A stretch of 45,223 nucleotides of DNA from Leptospira sp. (GCA_027531445.1 JAPZRK010000083.1:1-45223), one strand, 5' to 3'. Shown: positions 1 to 8,688, numbered from the stretch's first letter. Numbers and translations: made by a program. Notes: generated by a model not told the origin, from the letters alone.

Positions 1-33
1 GAAGAGAGAGAAAGGTGTCAAATTTGCCTTTAG

Positions 34-61
34 TTGACAGCAAAGTTCCCAAATCTAGACT
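34..61 (+). promoter_or_regulatory. Candidate sigma-70 promoter of the first desaturase gene
   Basis: A perfect TTGACA at 34-39 is followed after 16 bases by TAGACT at 56-61, a 4/6 match to the -10 consensus. It lies 55 bases upstream of the desaturase ATG, which has its own AAGGA ribosome binding site at 103-107. The -10 is weak, so this is tentative. Confidence 0.4.
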
Positions 62-115
62 CCTTATATTGATATTTAGCGGTGTTCGTTATGGCCGCTT
101 GTAAGGAATTTACTT

Positions 116-1219
116 ATGTCTCAAACTTTAGAAACGGAACGGATCCGGACTGACAAATCCAGTGATGCAATGCCGAAATCACGACCCGTAACTCTGGACG
201 GCCCCCGTAAATCGATTCGTTCCGAATTATTTCAACCCAACACAGGGAAAGCGATCCGAGTCCTATTCGTGGCTATCGCCTTTCAATTAATTAGTTATGC
301 GGTAATTTACTTTGGCATCAAATTTGAACAGTCATGGCTTCTTGGAATCGGTTGGATACTCACGAGTATGTCAGTGACCTCACTTTTTGTGATTGGACAC
401 GACTGCGCGCACGCATCCTTTTTGAAAAACAATCGAGTGAATGATTTCATTGGTCATATTGCATTTCTCTTTTCTTTTTATCCGTATTATGCGTGGAAAT
501 ATACACATAACGCGCACCATGCGCATACAAATGATCTTACCTCAAACCAAAGCAAAGTCTACTTTGATAATGCTTGGCTCCCATTTACTGTAAGTGAATA
601 TAAACTCTTAAAGAAAAATTCGAAAGCACTTGCTTTTCTTTATCAATGCACGCGGTATTTCCCACCGATTGGTTCGCTTTTACACAATTTCGTGTTTCAT
701 GCCTTCCCAAGCAAATTTATCGAAAGCCATCGAAAGAAAGTCTATGTATCTTATGCAGTCCTACTTGTAGGTTTACTCACACTTGGTTTCGGATTTTATT
801 TGTTAACTGGTAGATGGATTGCATTCATCCATTTTTTGATCATTCCAGGACTGCTCTTTCAGTTTTGGATGAGCTTCTATACTTTTTTACATCATACATC
901 CACCGAGATTGCATTTTATAAGAAGGAAGAATGGACGCCATACCTTGGTCAAATTGTATCTACTTATAATTCACTAGCTCCAAAGTGGCTTTCCTTCATT
1001 CACTTTCATATCGACATCCATACACCTCACCATCTATCTACAGCGATTCCTTGTTATCACCTTCCAGCCGCCTACGCGGATTTAAAACATTCGGTCTATG
1101 CGGATGACTTGAAAGAGGGAAAATTTGAATGGAAATACATGAAAAAGCAGCTCATGGAGTGCCATGTCTGGGATGAAGTGTCCAAGCGTTATTTGAAGTT
1201 TTCCGATGTGGAGGATTGA
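116..1219 (+). CDS. Membrane fatty-acid desaturase
   Basis: Integral-membrane di-iron desaturase that would introduce a double bond into acyl chains of membrane lipids. The three histidine boxes are visible: HDCAH at residues 95-99, HNAHH near 131-135, and HTPHH in the C-terminal third. Hydrophobic segments lie before box 1 and between boxes 2 and 3, as is usual for this family. The length of 367 residues is typical of DesA-type delta-12/omega-6 enzymes, but regiospecificity cannot be read from sequence. The ATG is supported by AAGGA 8 bases upstream. The gene ends 4 bp before the convergent tRNA-Ala gene. A second desaturase lies at 23554-24561; they share the fold but are clearly different sequences. 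Confidence 0.9.
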   Translation: MSQTLETERIRTDKSSDAMPKSRPVTLDGPRKSIRSELFQPNTGKAIRVLFVAIAFQLISYAVIYFGIKFEQSWLLGIGWILTSMSVTSLFVIGHDCAHASFLKNNRVNDFIGHIAFLFSFYPYYAWKYTHNAHHAHTNDLTSNQSKVYFDNAWLPFTVSEYKLLKKNSKALAFLYQCTRYFPPIGSLLHNFVFHAFPSKFIESHRKKVYVSYAVLLVGLLTLGFGFYLLTGRWIAFIHFLIIPGLLFQFWMSFYTFLHHTSTEIAFYKKEEWTPYLGQIVSTYNSLAPKWLSFIHFHIDIHTPHHLSTAIPCYHLPAAYADLKHSVYADDLKEGKFEWKYMKKQLMECHVWDEVSKRYLKFSDVED

Positions 1220-1223
1220 AATT

Positions 1224-1296
<73 letters not shown>

Positions 1297-1317
1297 GTTT
1301 GAAACGGTATCCTATCT

Positions 1318-1391
<74 letters not shown>

Positions 1392-1479
1392 TGGATACAG
1401 ACAGTCTTTTTCAGGGTGGGGTTACGGGCAATCTTTTTTCAGACCAATTTTTACAAACTTGGTTGTTTTTAGCACCAAT

Positions 1480-2601
1480 TCACACTAGTTGAAAAATTAG
1501 ATCATCAAGTTGAAGTAAGGCGGAAGATTTCCACTGGAATCTTGTTCCATCCCAATCACAAAGACCCAAGTTTTGAAACGATTCAATTTTCCGAACCATA
1601 GGTTCCCAATCATTTTTTGTTAAATACATTTGGAAGAAAGAATCTAAGTCGATTGGAACAAACAATCGAAACAAAGAAATCGCAATTTCGGTAAGGGGCG
1701 TGGACTGTTCTTTCCGTGCAGAGGTTGGACTTTTAAGATAGGATCCAGTGTTTCTCGCATTGCCATACCTGAATCCATCCAAAAATCCATGTGCACCAGG
1801 TCCTAAACCTATGTATGGTTCATTCATCCAGTAACGTAGGTTATGCCTAGAAAATTGATCAGGTTTGCAATAATTGGAAACTTCATACCAAACGTATCCA
1901 TTTTCTTTCATCTTTTGCGGAAGGGACTCGAGAATTTCTCTTTGAATCTCTTCGTCAGGAGGTGGAAGAAGTTTATCTTTCACCTTGCGAGAATAAGATG
2001 TTCCTTTCTCCATTGTCAGTGAATATAAACTCAAATGTGATAAACCAAAACTTAAAAAATAGTCTAAGTCCTTCTCAAAATCTGCCTTAGTCAAAGAAGG
2101 GATCCCGTACATAAGATCAATACCTAGTCTGCCAATCGGTGAATGATAAAAAATCTCTTTTAATTTTGAGTATTTTTCTCGATCAACATATCTGCCCAAA
2201 AATTGAAGTCCCGTTTCGTTTTGGGTTTGAACACCCACATTCAAACGGTTGATGCCAGCGTCATAGAGCGCATCCAACATCTCAGAAGATAAATCTTCTG
2301 GATTGGCTTCCAATGAAATCTCTGCGTTCGCATCAATGTCTATTTCATTTTTAAACCATTCGATCAATGTTTTCCAATGTTTAGGTGAGGCTTTACTTGG
2401 TGTCCCTCCACCAAAAAAAATCGTATCTACTTTGTTTGACTGGAGTTGATTGGATTCATTGCGACGATGTAAAAATTCTTTTTTGTAAGTATCAAATAGC
2501 AGAGATTCGTTGGAAGAGGGAGAAGCTCCTATCCCTTCCGAATAAAAATCACAATAATCACATTTCTGATAACAATATGGGTAATGAACATATATTCCCA
2601 T
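1480..2601 (-). CDS. hemW: HemW-type radical SAM heme-binding protein
   Basis: Radical SAM protein of the HemN/HemW family. Near the N-terminus it carries the CxxxCxxC cluster motif (C-Y-Q-K-C-D-Y-C followed by D-F) that binds the 4Fe-4S cluster. Further on it has GGGTPS and, towards the C-terminal half, HNLRYW, which fits the HNxxYW heme-binding motif that marks HemW (heme chaperone) rather than HemN oxidase. I chose the ATG at 2601 because HemW proteins begin just before the YxHxPFC-like stretch and it gives about 373 residues, the usual size. Longer starts at 2664 or 2724 would overlap the divergent gene. The two tRNAs lie downstream on the same strand. Confidence 0.88.
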   Translation of the reverse strand: MGIYVHYPYCYQKCDYCDFYSEGIGASPSSNESLLFDTYKKEFLHRRNESNQLQSNKVDTIFFGGGTPSKASPKHWKTLIEWFKNEIDIDANAEISLEANPEDLSSEMLDALYDAGINRLNVGVQTQNETGLQFLGRYVDREKYSKLKEIFYHSPIGRLGIDLMYGIPSLTKADFEKDLDYFLSFGLSHLSLYSLTMEKGTSYSRKVKDKLLPPPDEEIQREILESLPQKMKENGYVWYEVSNYCKPDQFSRHNLRYWMNEPYIGLGPGAHGFLDGFRYGNARNTGSYLKSPTSARKEQSTPLTEIAISLFRLFVPIDLDSFFQMYLTKNDWEPMVRKIESFQNLGLCDWDGTRFQWKSSALLQLDDLIFQLV

Positions 2602-2653
2602 CCATCCGTTTCTTGCTTGCAAGGGTTTGGATAAAATAGTTTGCTCAGGATTG

Positions 2654-3151
2654 ATGAGGGTCATACTAATTTTTTTGTTATTTGCGCTCTCGGGAAACTT
2701 TGCTGTCTTTCCGCAAGAACTCAAACTTAAAGATGTTCAGATCAATTGGCAAGGATTAACATTTATTTTCCCAGAAGATGTTGTGATTAAAGAGACAAAT
2801 CTCACTACGGAAAAATCTCTTCATGTTTATCCAGCACGGCGAGAGCCTTTCTTTGTCGTCATAAGAAAGATACCCATCGCACAAATCAATTTTCCAAAGG
2901 CCAGTTGGGAATCGGAAATATTTTGGCATGGCGAAAACATGGAGGCAACGGAGCTCGTTCTTGGAAACCAAACCTTCACAGTTTACAAAGCCGACCAAAT
3001 TCGGAATCAAAATCTGCTCCGCGCCAATCTTTGGATATGGAATCAAGGTGAGTCAAATTATTGGGTATGGATTTTGTGTCGAAAGGACAATCTCGAACTA
3101 GTCTCGTTTTTCGAATCGGGTCGCTTTCTTAAGGGTCGAGCTCCACCTTAA
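2654..3151 (+). CDS. Predicted exported protein of unknown function
   Basis: I do not recognise this 165-residue protein. It begins with a short basic end (M-R) and a hydrophobic run (VILIFLLFALSG), as expected of a Sec signal peptide, followed by FAVFPQ. No cysteine sits at a lipobox position, so it is probably periplasmic rather than a lipoprotein. The remainder looks beta-rich, with several tryptophans. The start could be the ATG at 2654 or the TTG three bases upstream; an AGGA at 2647-2650 is close to both. An earlier in-frame ATG at 2627 would add nine residues before the signal peptide and is less likely. It is divergent from hemW, with 52 bp between the chosen starts. Confidence 0.65.
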   Translation: MRVILIFLLFALSGNFAVFPQELKLKDVQINWQGLTFIFPEDVVIKETNLTTEKSLHVYPARREPFFVVIRKIPIAQINFPKASWESEIFWHGENMEATELVLGNQTFTVYKADQIRNQNLLRANLWIWNQGESNYWVWILCRKDNLELVSFFESGRFLKGRAPP

Positions 3152-3201
3152 TGTTTTATGCTTGTCTCTGCGATTTTCTCTAAAACATTGGAAAGGGTAA
3201 G

Positions 3202-3275
3202 GGGCCTATAGCTCAGTTGGTTAGAGCAGCAGACTCATAATCTGCGGGTCGAAGGTTCGAGACCTTCTGGGCCCA
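3202..3275 (+). tRNA. tRNA with CAU anticodon, probably tRNA-Ile2 (lysidine type)
   Basis: Full cloverleaf: acceptor GGGCCUA pairs with UGGGCCC (one U-G pair), anticodon CAT in the loop CTCATAA on the stem GCAGA/UCUGC, T-arm GGUUCGAGACC, discriminator A, no encoded CCA. CAU anticodons occur in initiator Met, elongator Met and Ile2 tRNAs. The acceptor has C4-G69 and C5-G68, which are TilS (lysidine synthetase) determinants in E. coli tRNA-Ile2. Positions 1-6 and the D-arm match tRNA-Ile(GAU) of this window. An automated caller would probably label it tRNA-Met. That it is a tRNA is certain; the Ile2 identity is an inference. Confidence 0.95.
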
Positions 3276-3302
3276 TTTATATTACAAAGAGGCGACGATA
3301 CC

Positions 3303-3878
3303 ATGGAATTTTTCGAAGTAAAAATCTCTGACATTAGCCTCACAAATGTGGGATTTGCAGTTTTTTTACGCCCGAAGGATGGTGAGGACAACAGAGTGGT
3401 TCCCATTTTTATCGGACCTTTGGAAACACATTCTATCACAACCGTCATCGATGGCACAAAGCCACCTAGACCCATGACTCACGACCTTATGTTGTACATG
3501 CTCACTGCGATGGGAGCGACCGTTTTAAAGATCACCATCGAAGAGATCATCGATAGTACATTTTATGCAAAGATCCAGCTTAGGCGAGATGAGGAAATCA
3601 TCACCTTGGACGCGAGACCTTCGGATTCCATCGCTCTTGCTCTCCGGGCAAATGCTCCGATTTTTATTGCAAAGTCTGTTTTGGAAGAGGCTGGCATCAT
3701 CATGAAAGAAGATGAGATCCAAACGGAGAGCATTTCTCCTGAAAAAAAAATACAGGCCCTCCCCAAGTCAAATTTGCAAATTCTAGAAGAGACATTGGAA
3801 AACGCATTGAAGTCGGAAGACTATGAAACCGCCGCTAAAATCCGAGATCAGATCAAAAAGCTCATCGGTAACAGCTAA
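3303..3878 (+). CDS. Bifunctional nuclease (BFN/DUF151) family protein with C-terminal UVR motif
   Basis: Residues 1-135 match the BFN/DUF151 family. They include an opening that reads like a regulatory fold (EVKISDISL), the segment LPIFIG-like VVPIFIGPLE, the H-D-L block, and the family hallmark DARPSDSIALALR. Plant members have been described as DNases/RNases, while the bacterial role is not settled. The last 35 residues (LEETLENALKSEDYETAAKI) form a UvrB/UvrC-like UVR helical hairpin used for protein contacts. The 191-residue length fits proteins with this domain pair. The ATG is 27 bp after the CAU tRNA and is preceded by a GAGG sequence, so it may be transcribed with the tRNA. Confidence 0.85.
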   Translation: MEFFEVKISDISLTNVGFAVFLRPKDGEDNRVVPIFIGPLETHSITTVIDGTKPPRPMTHDLMLYMLTAMGATVLKITIEEIIDSTFYAKIQLRRDEEIITLDARPSDSIALALRANAPIFIAKSVLEEAGIIMKEDEIQTESISPEKKIQALPKSNLQILEETLENALKSEDYETAAKIRDQIKKLIGNS

Positions 3879-3906
3879 ATTTGTAACAATCCCGTTTATT
3901 TTTTAA

Positions 3907-3935
3907 TTGTCAGGTGGGTAGAGTTGCATTAAATT
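3907..3935 (+). promoter_or_regulatory. Sigma-70-type promoter of the phasin-like gene
   Basis: TTGTCA at 3907-3912 and TAAATT at 3930-3935 are separated by exactly 17 bases. Transcription would begin about 40 bases before the ATG at 3981, which has a ribosome-binding AAGGA nearby. With the terminator at 4381-4409 this makes the phasin-like gene a self-contained unit. Confidence 0.6.
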
Positions 3936-3980
3936 TGGGATACCAAACAAAGGGACTTTTATCCCGATAAGGAATGTTGC

Positions 3981-4349
3981 ATGGAAAAATTGGTAATGGA
4001 TGTAGTTAACGCAGGGATCGCGCTCTTTCGTTCAGGCGAAGAAAAGCTAAAAACAGCGGTAATTGACCTAGACAAAGTTTATAATGAACTCAAAAGCAAA
4101 GGCGAATTAGATAAATCTCCGGAATCTCAAAAAATCAGAGATTTACTGAGCAAAACAATATCTGACGCACAAGAAGCGATCGGTAAAACAAATGCAAGCT
4201 ACGAAGAAATCGTAACAAAATTGCAAGCAAACTACCAGTCAATTTATGCTCAAATCGACACTGCAATTCCACCAGATTTGAAAGTAAAAGCAAAACAAGC
4301 TCTTGATGAACTCAAAGCATTGATTGAAAAAGTTAAGAATAAAGGTTAA
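3981..4349 (+). CDS. Phasin-like helical protein
   Basis: This 122-residue, lysine- and glutamate-rich protein is predicted to be almost entirely alpha-helical: a short hydrophobic start (LVMDVVNAGIALFRSGEE), then heptad-like helices ending in LDELKALIEKVKNKG. The beginning, with a helix running into GEEKLK, and the overall size resemble the phasin superfamily, whose members coat polyhydroxyalkanoate granules or act as small coiled-coil scaffolds. No PHA synthase is in the window, so a granule role is not supported by context. It is monocistronic, with a good promoter upstream and a strong terminator 32 bp after the stop, which suggests independent and perhaps high expression. Confidence 0.6.
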   Translation: MEKLVMDVVNAGIALFRSGEEKLKTAVIDLDKVYNELKSKGELDKSPESQKIRDLLSKTISDAQEAIGKTNASYEEIVTKLQANYQSIYAQIDTAIPPDLKVKAKQALDELKALIEKVKNKG

Positions 4350-4380
4350 TTCTAATTTTCTAACTAAATTGCAGAGACGG

Positions 4381-4409
4381 AAGTCACAGAGAAATCTGTG
4401 ACTTTTTTT
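4381..4409 (+). terminator. Intrinsic terminator of the phasin-like gene
   Basis: A ten-base-pair perfect stem (AAGTCACAGA at 4381-4390 with TCTGTGACTT at 4395-4404) closes a GAAA tetraloop and is followed by a T run to 4409. It lies 32 bp after the phasin stop and only 6 bp before the ATG of the next gene. Confidence 0.9.
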
Positions 4410-4414
4410 ATTTT

Positions 4415-5710
4415 ATGCCAAATCAAACCAGTCGCTCCAAACTCATTCTTTTTTTAATCGTCTTCACAGATATGATGGGATTTTCTTTGCTCTTCCCTCT
4501 CTATCCAAAGACAATCACTCATTTTTTAGAAAAGGGAAGTGATTCCATTTTTACTCTTTTTTATACTTGGTCTCTATGGCTTGGTGAAGGTGGTGATCCA
4601 AAATACACCTTAGTACTGTTTGGTGGAATCCTTGGATCCATATATTCTTTTTTACAATTTCTTTCCGCTCCATTTTGGGGCAAACTTTCCGATCGAGTGG
4701 GACGGAGATCTATTCTCTTGTTTACCACTTTTGGTTCTGTTTTTGGATACGTTCTTTGGTTATTTTCTTCCAATTTTTGGATGTTTGTTTTGTCGAGAGT
4801 CATCACTGGATCGATGGGTGGCAATCTCAGCGTCGCTTCGGCAGCAATGGCAGATCATACTGATGAAAAGACACGCGCTGGCGGGATGGGAATGTTGGGT
4901 GCGGGTATCGGATTGGGTTTTGTCATGGGTCCACTCTTTGGTGGTATCTCGTCTACTTGGACATTTTTGGATTCATTTTATGAAACGGGTTTATTTGTAA
5001 TTTTTCCGGCTACTGCTTTTTTTGCGATCATTGTCGCTTTGCTGAATCTTGTATTGATTCAGTTTTTTCTACCTGAATCAAAAGTTTCAAATACTCATTC
5101 GAAAATGATTCATCCCATTCTAAATGTAAAAAATATTAAATCAAAAACATTAATTCGATTGTGCGTTCTCAATCTCATGTTCGTGCTGAGTTTTTCTGGC
5201 TTTGAATTTGTGATCAACTTTTACCTTTCTGAGGGTTTCCAGTTCTTACCTAAATCGATAGGTCTCACTTTTTTATATATCGGAATTATCATTATACTTG
5301 TGCAAGGTGGTGTTGTTAGAAGGTTATCAGGCAAAATTTCAGAAAAATTGATGGTCCAAATTGGCTCTTTGTTAGTTGGGATTGGTTTTTTGATTTTAAT
5401 TTTCGGAAAGGATATTTACACAGTATTTGGTGCTTTGTTTTTTCTCGCTTTCGGAAGCGCGCTTGTGAATCCAGGTTTGTCCTCATTTGCGTCTTTGGAA
5501 AGTGAACTGGGAGACCAAGGAATGACTCTTGGTCTATTTCGGAGTTTTGGTTCCCTTGCTCGTGCGATTTCACCGATAGTTTTTGCAGTCCTTTACTTTC
5601 AAAAAGGACCGGTTTTTACGTTTATTCTTTCTCTTTTGATTTTAGTTGCCTTTGTGACTTTGCTCTTCCAAACCAAAGAAAGACAAAATCGAAAAACTAT
5701 AGTTAATTGA
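4415..5710 (+). CDS. MFS transporter, TCR/Tet-like
   Basis: A 431-residue major facilitator superfamily carrier of the inner membrane. TM1 carries a TetA-like pattern (VFTDMMGFSLLFPLYP). The loop after TM2 has motif A, GKLSDRVGRRS. About twelve hydrophobic segments can be counted, in two halves split by a short polar loop near residue 225. Related proteins export drugs, but the substrate here cannot be inferred. The ATG lies 6 bp after an intrinsic terminator, with no Shine-Dalgarno sequence and no other start codon that would keep TM1, so initiation is unusual. It converges on the next gene with 8 bp between stop codons. Confidence 0.85.
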   Translation: MPNQTSRSKLILFLIVFTDMMGFSLLFPLYPKTITHFLEKGSDSIFTLFYTWSLWLGEGGDPKYTLVLFGGILGSIYSFLQFLSAPFWGKLSDRVGRRSILLFTTFGSVFGYVLWLFSSNFWMFVLSRVITGSMGGNLSVASAAMADHTDEKTRAGGMGMLGAGIGLGFVMGPLFGGISSTWTFLDSFYETGLFVIFPATAFFAIIVALLNLVLIQFFLPESKVSNTHSKMIHPILNVKNIKSKTLIRLCVLNLMFVLSFSGFEFVINFYLSEGFQFLPKSIGLTFLYIGIIIILVQGGVVRRLSGKISEKLMVQIGSLLVGIGFLILIFGKDIYTVFGALFFLAFGSALVNPGLSSFASLESELGDQGMTLGLFRSFGSLARAISPIVFAVLYFQKGPVFTFILSLLILVAFVTLLFQTKERQNRKTIVN

Positions 5711-5718
5711 TAAAATTA

Positions 5719-6591
5719 TCATTTTTTAAGTTCATAGCTATCTCCAATGGAAAGCATCAATGCTTTCTCGCCAAGAGGTCTAAGTGCCTCTTGCAAAACA
5801 GGCATTTCTGATTCCATGGTTCTATAGAAGGTACCATAATGCATCGGCATCATCAGTCTCGCGCGCAGATCTAAAAATGTGTCAACTGCTTCATAAGGAT
5901 TGATGTGGACAGGATTATTGGGCCCTTTGCTTGGACCAACTGGCAAAAACGCTAAATCGATGTTAAACCTTTTTCCGATTTCTTGGAAATTCTCTTTTTG
6001 ATACCCTGTGTCTCCCGCAAAATAGAAGGTTACACCTTTATATTCTATAATATAGCCAGTGTAAGGATCTCCATCCCAAAGATTATCGATCAGCCAACGT
6101 CCACCAAAGTGTCTAGCCGGAACGGCTGTTAACACAATACCATTTGATGCTACCGATTCCCATGGTTCAAGTTCTAGTTTTTGTTCTGACAAACTGTTCG
6201 GGATATAAAAGCCGGCACCTTTCGGAACAAGGATTTTGCCTTTGATTTTGAGATTTTTGAGAGTGGGTTGGTCTAAATGATCAAAGTGAGTATGTGAGAT
6301 AAGAACAGCATCTAATTCGGGTAATGTGTTGATATCAATAGGTGTATCTATATGTCGCTTGACCACAATGCCAAGACTCTTTGCAAAATTTGGATCGGTT
6401 AGGATCCATTTATCATAAATTTGTAAGAGTATTGTCGCATGGCCAATCCAGTAAAATTTTACTTGTTTTGGATTTGAATCAGTTAACGTTATCGATTTCG
6501 GTGGGCGTTCAATTGATCGAAATAGAAAACACTGGTTGAGCGAAACAAAAAGTAGAAATAGAATTGGAGGAAATATAAATTTTAATCTCAT
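5719..6591 (-). CDS. MBL-fold metal-dependent hydrolase, predicted lipoprotein
   Basis: Metallo-beta-lactamase fold hydrolase of the Lactamase_B_2 (UlaG/NAPE-PLD-like) type. SHTHFDHLD gives the HxHxDH metal motif, followed by GDTGYQ (metal-bridging Asp) and a late histidine in MPMHYGTF. Family members hydrolyse phosphodiester or lactone substrates; the substrate here is unknown. The ATG at 6591 opens a signal peptide (MRLKFIF then a hydrophobic run) ending in the lipobox L-N-Q-C, so the enzyme is probably lipid-anchored outside the inner membrane. A longer reading from a TTG at 6639 would put 16 residues before the signal peptide and is unlikely. No strong Shine-Dalgarno sequence is visible. 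Confidence 0.85.
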   Translation of the reverse strand: MRLKFIFPPILFLLFVSLNQCFLFRSIERPPKSITLTDSNPKQVKFYWIGHATILLQIYDKWILTDPNFAKSLGIVVKRHIDTPIDINTLPELDAVLISHTHFDHLDQPTLKNLKIKGKILVPKGAGFYIPNSLSEQKLELEPWESVASNGIVLTAVPARHFGGRWLIDNLWDGDPYTGYIIEYKGVTFYFAGDTGYQKENFQEIGKRFNIDLAFLPVGPSKGPNNPVHINPYEAVDTFLDLRARLMMPMHYGTFYRTMESEMPVLQEALRPLGEKALMLSIGDSYELKK

Positions 6592-6767
6592 GATACGATT
6601 AAATGACCCAATTTTATTTAAGAAAGTTCCATTGATCAAAAAATTCTGATTTTTCGTTTTACTGGCTAAACCGTACGAAAGCTTAGATATGTAAAACGAT
6701 ACGGAGAGTTCAGATTATTTCAATGATATCAAAGATATCGAAGAGAACTGCTTTATTTTTCCTCTGA

Positions 6768-7394
6768 TTAGAGAAAAGATTCTAACTTTGAACGCAAATA
6801 TGGGAACATCATCTTTTCATCCAAACGAGTTCCTGTCAGCGAAGTGCGAAGCAAAAAGCTATCTCGAATTCTGCCGTCAGAAGTGATCGCTGTAAAGCTG
6901 ATGATGTCGATTCCAAGTCCATGCAAAGCTTCTGTAATTTGAAAGAGTATGCCTGGAGTGTCTCTCATCCGAAGGTCCATGACCGTGAAATCTGAGGAGA
7001 TCGGATTATAAAGTTTGAGGGAAGCATCGGGATCTCCAATTTTGCGAGTCAGGATTTCTTCCTTTCCATTTTCACTCAGGTAGGTAGATACTGATTTCTC
7101 TTCATAGAAGAGAGAATAAAGATCCTTTCTGATCTGAGAAAGGAGGGCTTCTGTCATTTCTAAGCCATTCCAACTGCGGATGACGAACAAATCTTGTACA
7201 TGTCCTTCATAACTGGTTTCGGCAACGGCTTCTAAAATGTCCCAGCCATGGTTGTAAAGGACGGAGGTCACCCGATAGAGGATCCCAACATCGTCTTCTG
7301 CAAGAGAAATTTTCAATATGGTCGTGTCCTTTCTCGGGACACAAGAAACATGGAGGGATCTTTTTTTCGTTTCCTGAGGAACTGTCACTTGCAT
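6768..7394 (-). CDS. Protein with two ACT domains, GlnD-C-terminus-like
   Basis: A 208-residue cytoplasmic protein composed of two ACT-type regulatory modules. The first (about residues 22-95) has ISLAEDDVGILYRVTSVLYNH and the second (about 135-205) has MRMRDTPGILFQITEALHGL-like sequence, both with the D-x-P/V-G-I-L turn typical of amino-acid-binding ACT domains. Together they resemble the tandem ACT end of the uridylyltransferase GlnD, without its catalytic part. It may sense an amino acid and act by protein contact; no target is evident. The ATG at 7394 is chosen because a perfect AAGGAG at 7401-7406 lies 6 bases upstream. Confidence 0.8.
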   Translation of the reverse strand: MQVTVPQETKKRSLHVSCVPRKDTTILKISLAEDDVGILYRVTSVLYNHGWDILEAVAETSYEGHVQDLFVIRSWNGLEMTEALLSQIRKDLYSLFYEEKSVSTYLSENGKEEILTRKIGDPDASLKLYNPISSDFTVMDLRMRDTPGILFQITEALHGLGIDIISFTAITSDGRIRDSFLLRTSLTGTRLDEKMMFPYLRSKLESFL

Positions 7395-7400
7395 AAAGTA

Positions 7401-7406
7401 CTCCTT
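7401..7406 (-). promoter_or_regulatory. Shine-Dalgarno site fixing the start of the ACT-domain gene
   Basis: AAGGAG on the reverse strand, 6 bases before the ATG at 7394. It decides against the longer frame opening at 7415. Confidence 0.75.
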
Positions 7407-7506
7407 TGCGACCAAATGCTCAAATTTTAGGCAATATGAACCTAGAGAGGCATACTGACTCTACAAAAGAGCTCTTACTGTAAAGATTGCAAGAATGGTA
7501 CCAAAC

Positions 7507-8688
7507 TTAGAACGCGATCTTCGCACCGATCATAACAGATTGAACTTTTTGAGCAACAATGGCTTCGAGAGTAATCTTTGTAATCAGAGCGTTGAGTTCT
7601 AAACCTGCGATCAAAAAGTTGGTGGTGTTGGGAGCTTGAGCAGTCCCTGATAAATCCAAAGCAAGAGTACCCGTCCTAGCTTGTCCTAAACTTGAAGTTG
7701 GAATCAATGCCGCAATTTCCGAAGAAAGACTGCTAGCTATGGCGCCAGAATCCAAAGCCAGCGTGAGTGGCCCCGATCTTTCTATTTTTAGATTGGTGGT
7801 CCCAAAGTTAAGGGATGTTCCGCCACCTGCAAAAAAGGTCAATAAATAGAACATCCGAAATCCAGTTCGAACATCTAATGGAACACTTGTAATCGTACTG
7901 TTGTAATTGAAAGTACTTGCTCCCCCCCATGTTCCGATGGCAGGTCCGATGGTCACACTTTGTGTTTTTCCATCATCGTAAGAAACATTGATCACCTGAC
8001 GTTGGTAATGCATTCCCATACCGAGTGAAATACCGGAAAACTCAAAGAAACCGATTCCGTCAGAGTAACTATCAAAAACATGAAATCGAAGTGTAAATCC
8101 ACCCGAAGTAATGTCGCCTCGCAAATCCACATTTTTGTTTTGGGCTTCAATCGCTTTTTGGACATCACCTTGAGCAAAGTTAAAGCTAAATCCATGAAGA
8201 TATAAATTAAAGCGATGCATAAACGTTTTTAGGTCGGCTTCCGTATCTGATGGTCCACCGCCCAACAACCACCCTAAGTTGACCGCCACAATCAAGTTTG
8301 GTGAAATTGATGCTCCTACATTGGGAAGCTTTTGGAAGTTGATACTCTGGTATTGAACGTTGATATCTTCTTTTTTTTGTCCTGCAAGCGACATTCCGCC
8401 ACCGATTTGAAATCTGTTAACGATACCAGGACCCATAAGTGAAGAATTGATGCTCGTGAGAACCGCCGATTCTGCCATAGAAGCCAATACTTTATCTGTA
8501 TATTGCGTTTGGAGTGCTTGGTCAACGCTGTTGAGTTGGGATTGAACACTCGTTGGTAAAATCGCGCAGGCATCACCAGTGCAAGTGACTTTGGCATCGA
8601 TGGGTAAGCATAAAATAAAAAGTAAAATCGTTGTAAGAGCACTATAAAGGTGCAAGTAGTTGATTCCTAATTTTATACTTTTAGACAT
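7507..8688 (-). CDS. Predicted outer-membrane beta-barrel protein (Lsa36-like?)
   Basis: A 393-residue exported protein. The N-terminus has a hydrophobic signal segment (ALTTILLFILCLPIDA) followed by KVTCTGDACAILP. The rest alternates aromatic, glycine and polar residues in beta-barrel fashion, with a glycine-rich stretch (FAGGGTSLNFG), and it ends in A-K-I-A-F, the terminal phenylalanine typical of BamA-assembled proteins. The general layout recalls Leptospira surface proteins of the Lsa36 group, but I cannot confirm that by eye. It is divergent from the PilZ gene. A possible promoter lies at 8719-8745. No clear Shine-Dalgarno sequence precedes the ATG. Confidence 0.7.
   Translation of the reverse strand: MSKSIKLGINYLHLYSALTTILLFILCLPIDAKVTCTGDACAILPTSVQSQLNSVDQALQTQYTDKVLASMAESAVLTSINSSLMGPGIVNRFQIGGGMSLAGQKKEDINVQYQSINFQKLPNVGASISPNLIVAVNLGWLLGGGPSDTEADLKTFMHRFNLYLHGFSFNFAQGDVQKAIEAQNKNVDLRGDITSGGFTLRFHVFDSYSDGIGFFEFSGISLGMGMHYQRQVINVSYDDGKTQSVTIGPAIGTWGGASTFNYNSTITSVPLDVRTGFRMFYLLTFFAGGGTSLNFGTTNLKIERSGPLTLALDSGAIASSLSSEIAALIPTSSLGQARTGTLALDLSGTAQAPNTTNFLIAGLELNALITKITLEAIVAQKVQSVMIGAKIAF

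Noticed and set aside
1392..1479. A promoter for the tRNA-Ile/tRNA-Ala pair
   Set aside because: Only poor -10 matches could be paired with TTG-type -35 sequences at proper spacing, so none was annotated.
6592..6639. Longer TTG start of the MBL lipoprotein gene
   Set aside because: It would place 16 polar residues ahead of a signal peptide that begins properly at the ATG at 6591.
6725..6739. GATATC repeated with a three-base spacer, resembling an operator
   Set aside because: The arms are six bases of low complexity in AT-rich DNA, with no matching second site; chance is likely.
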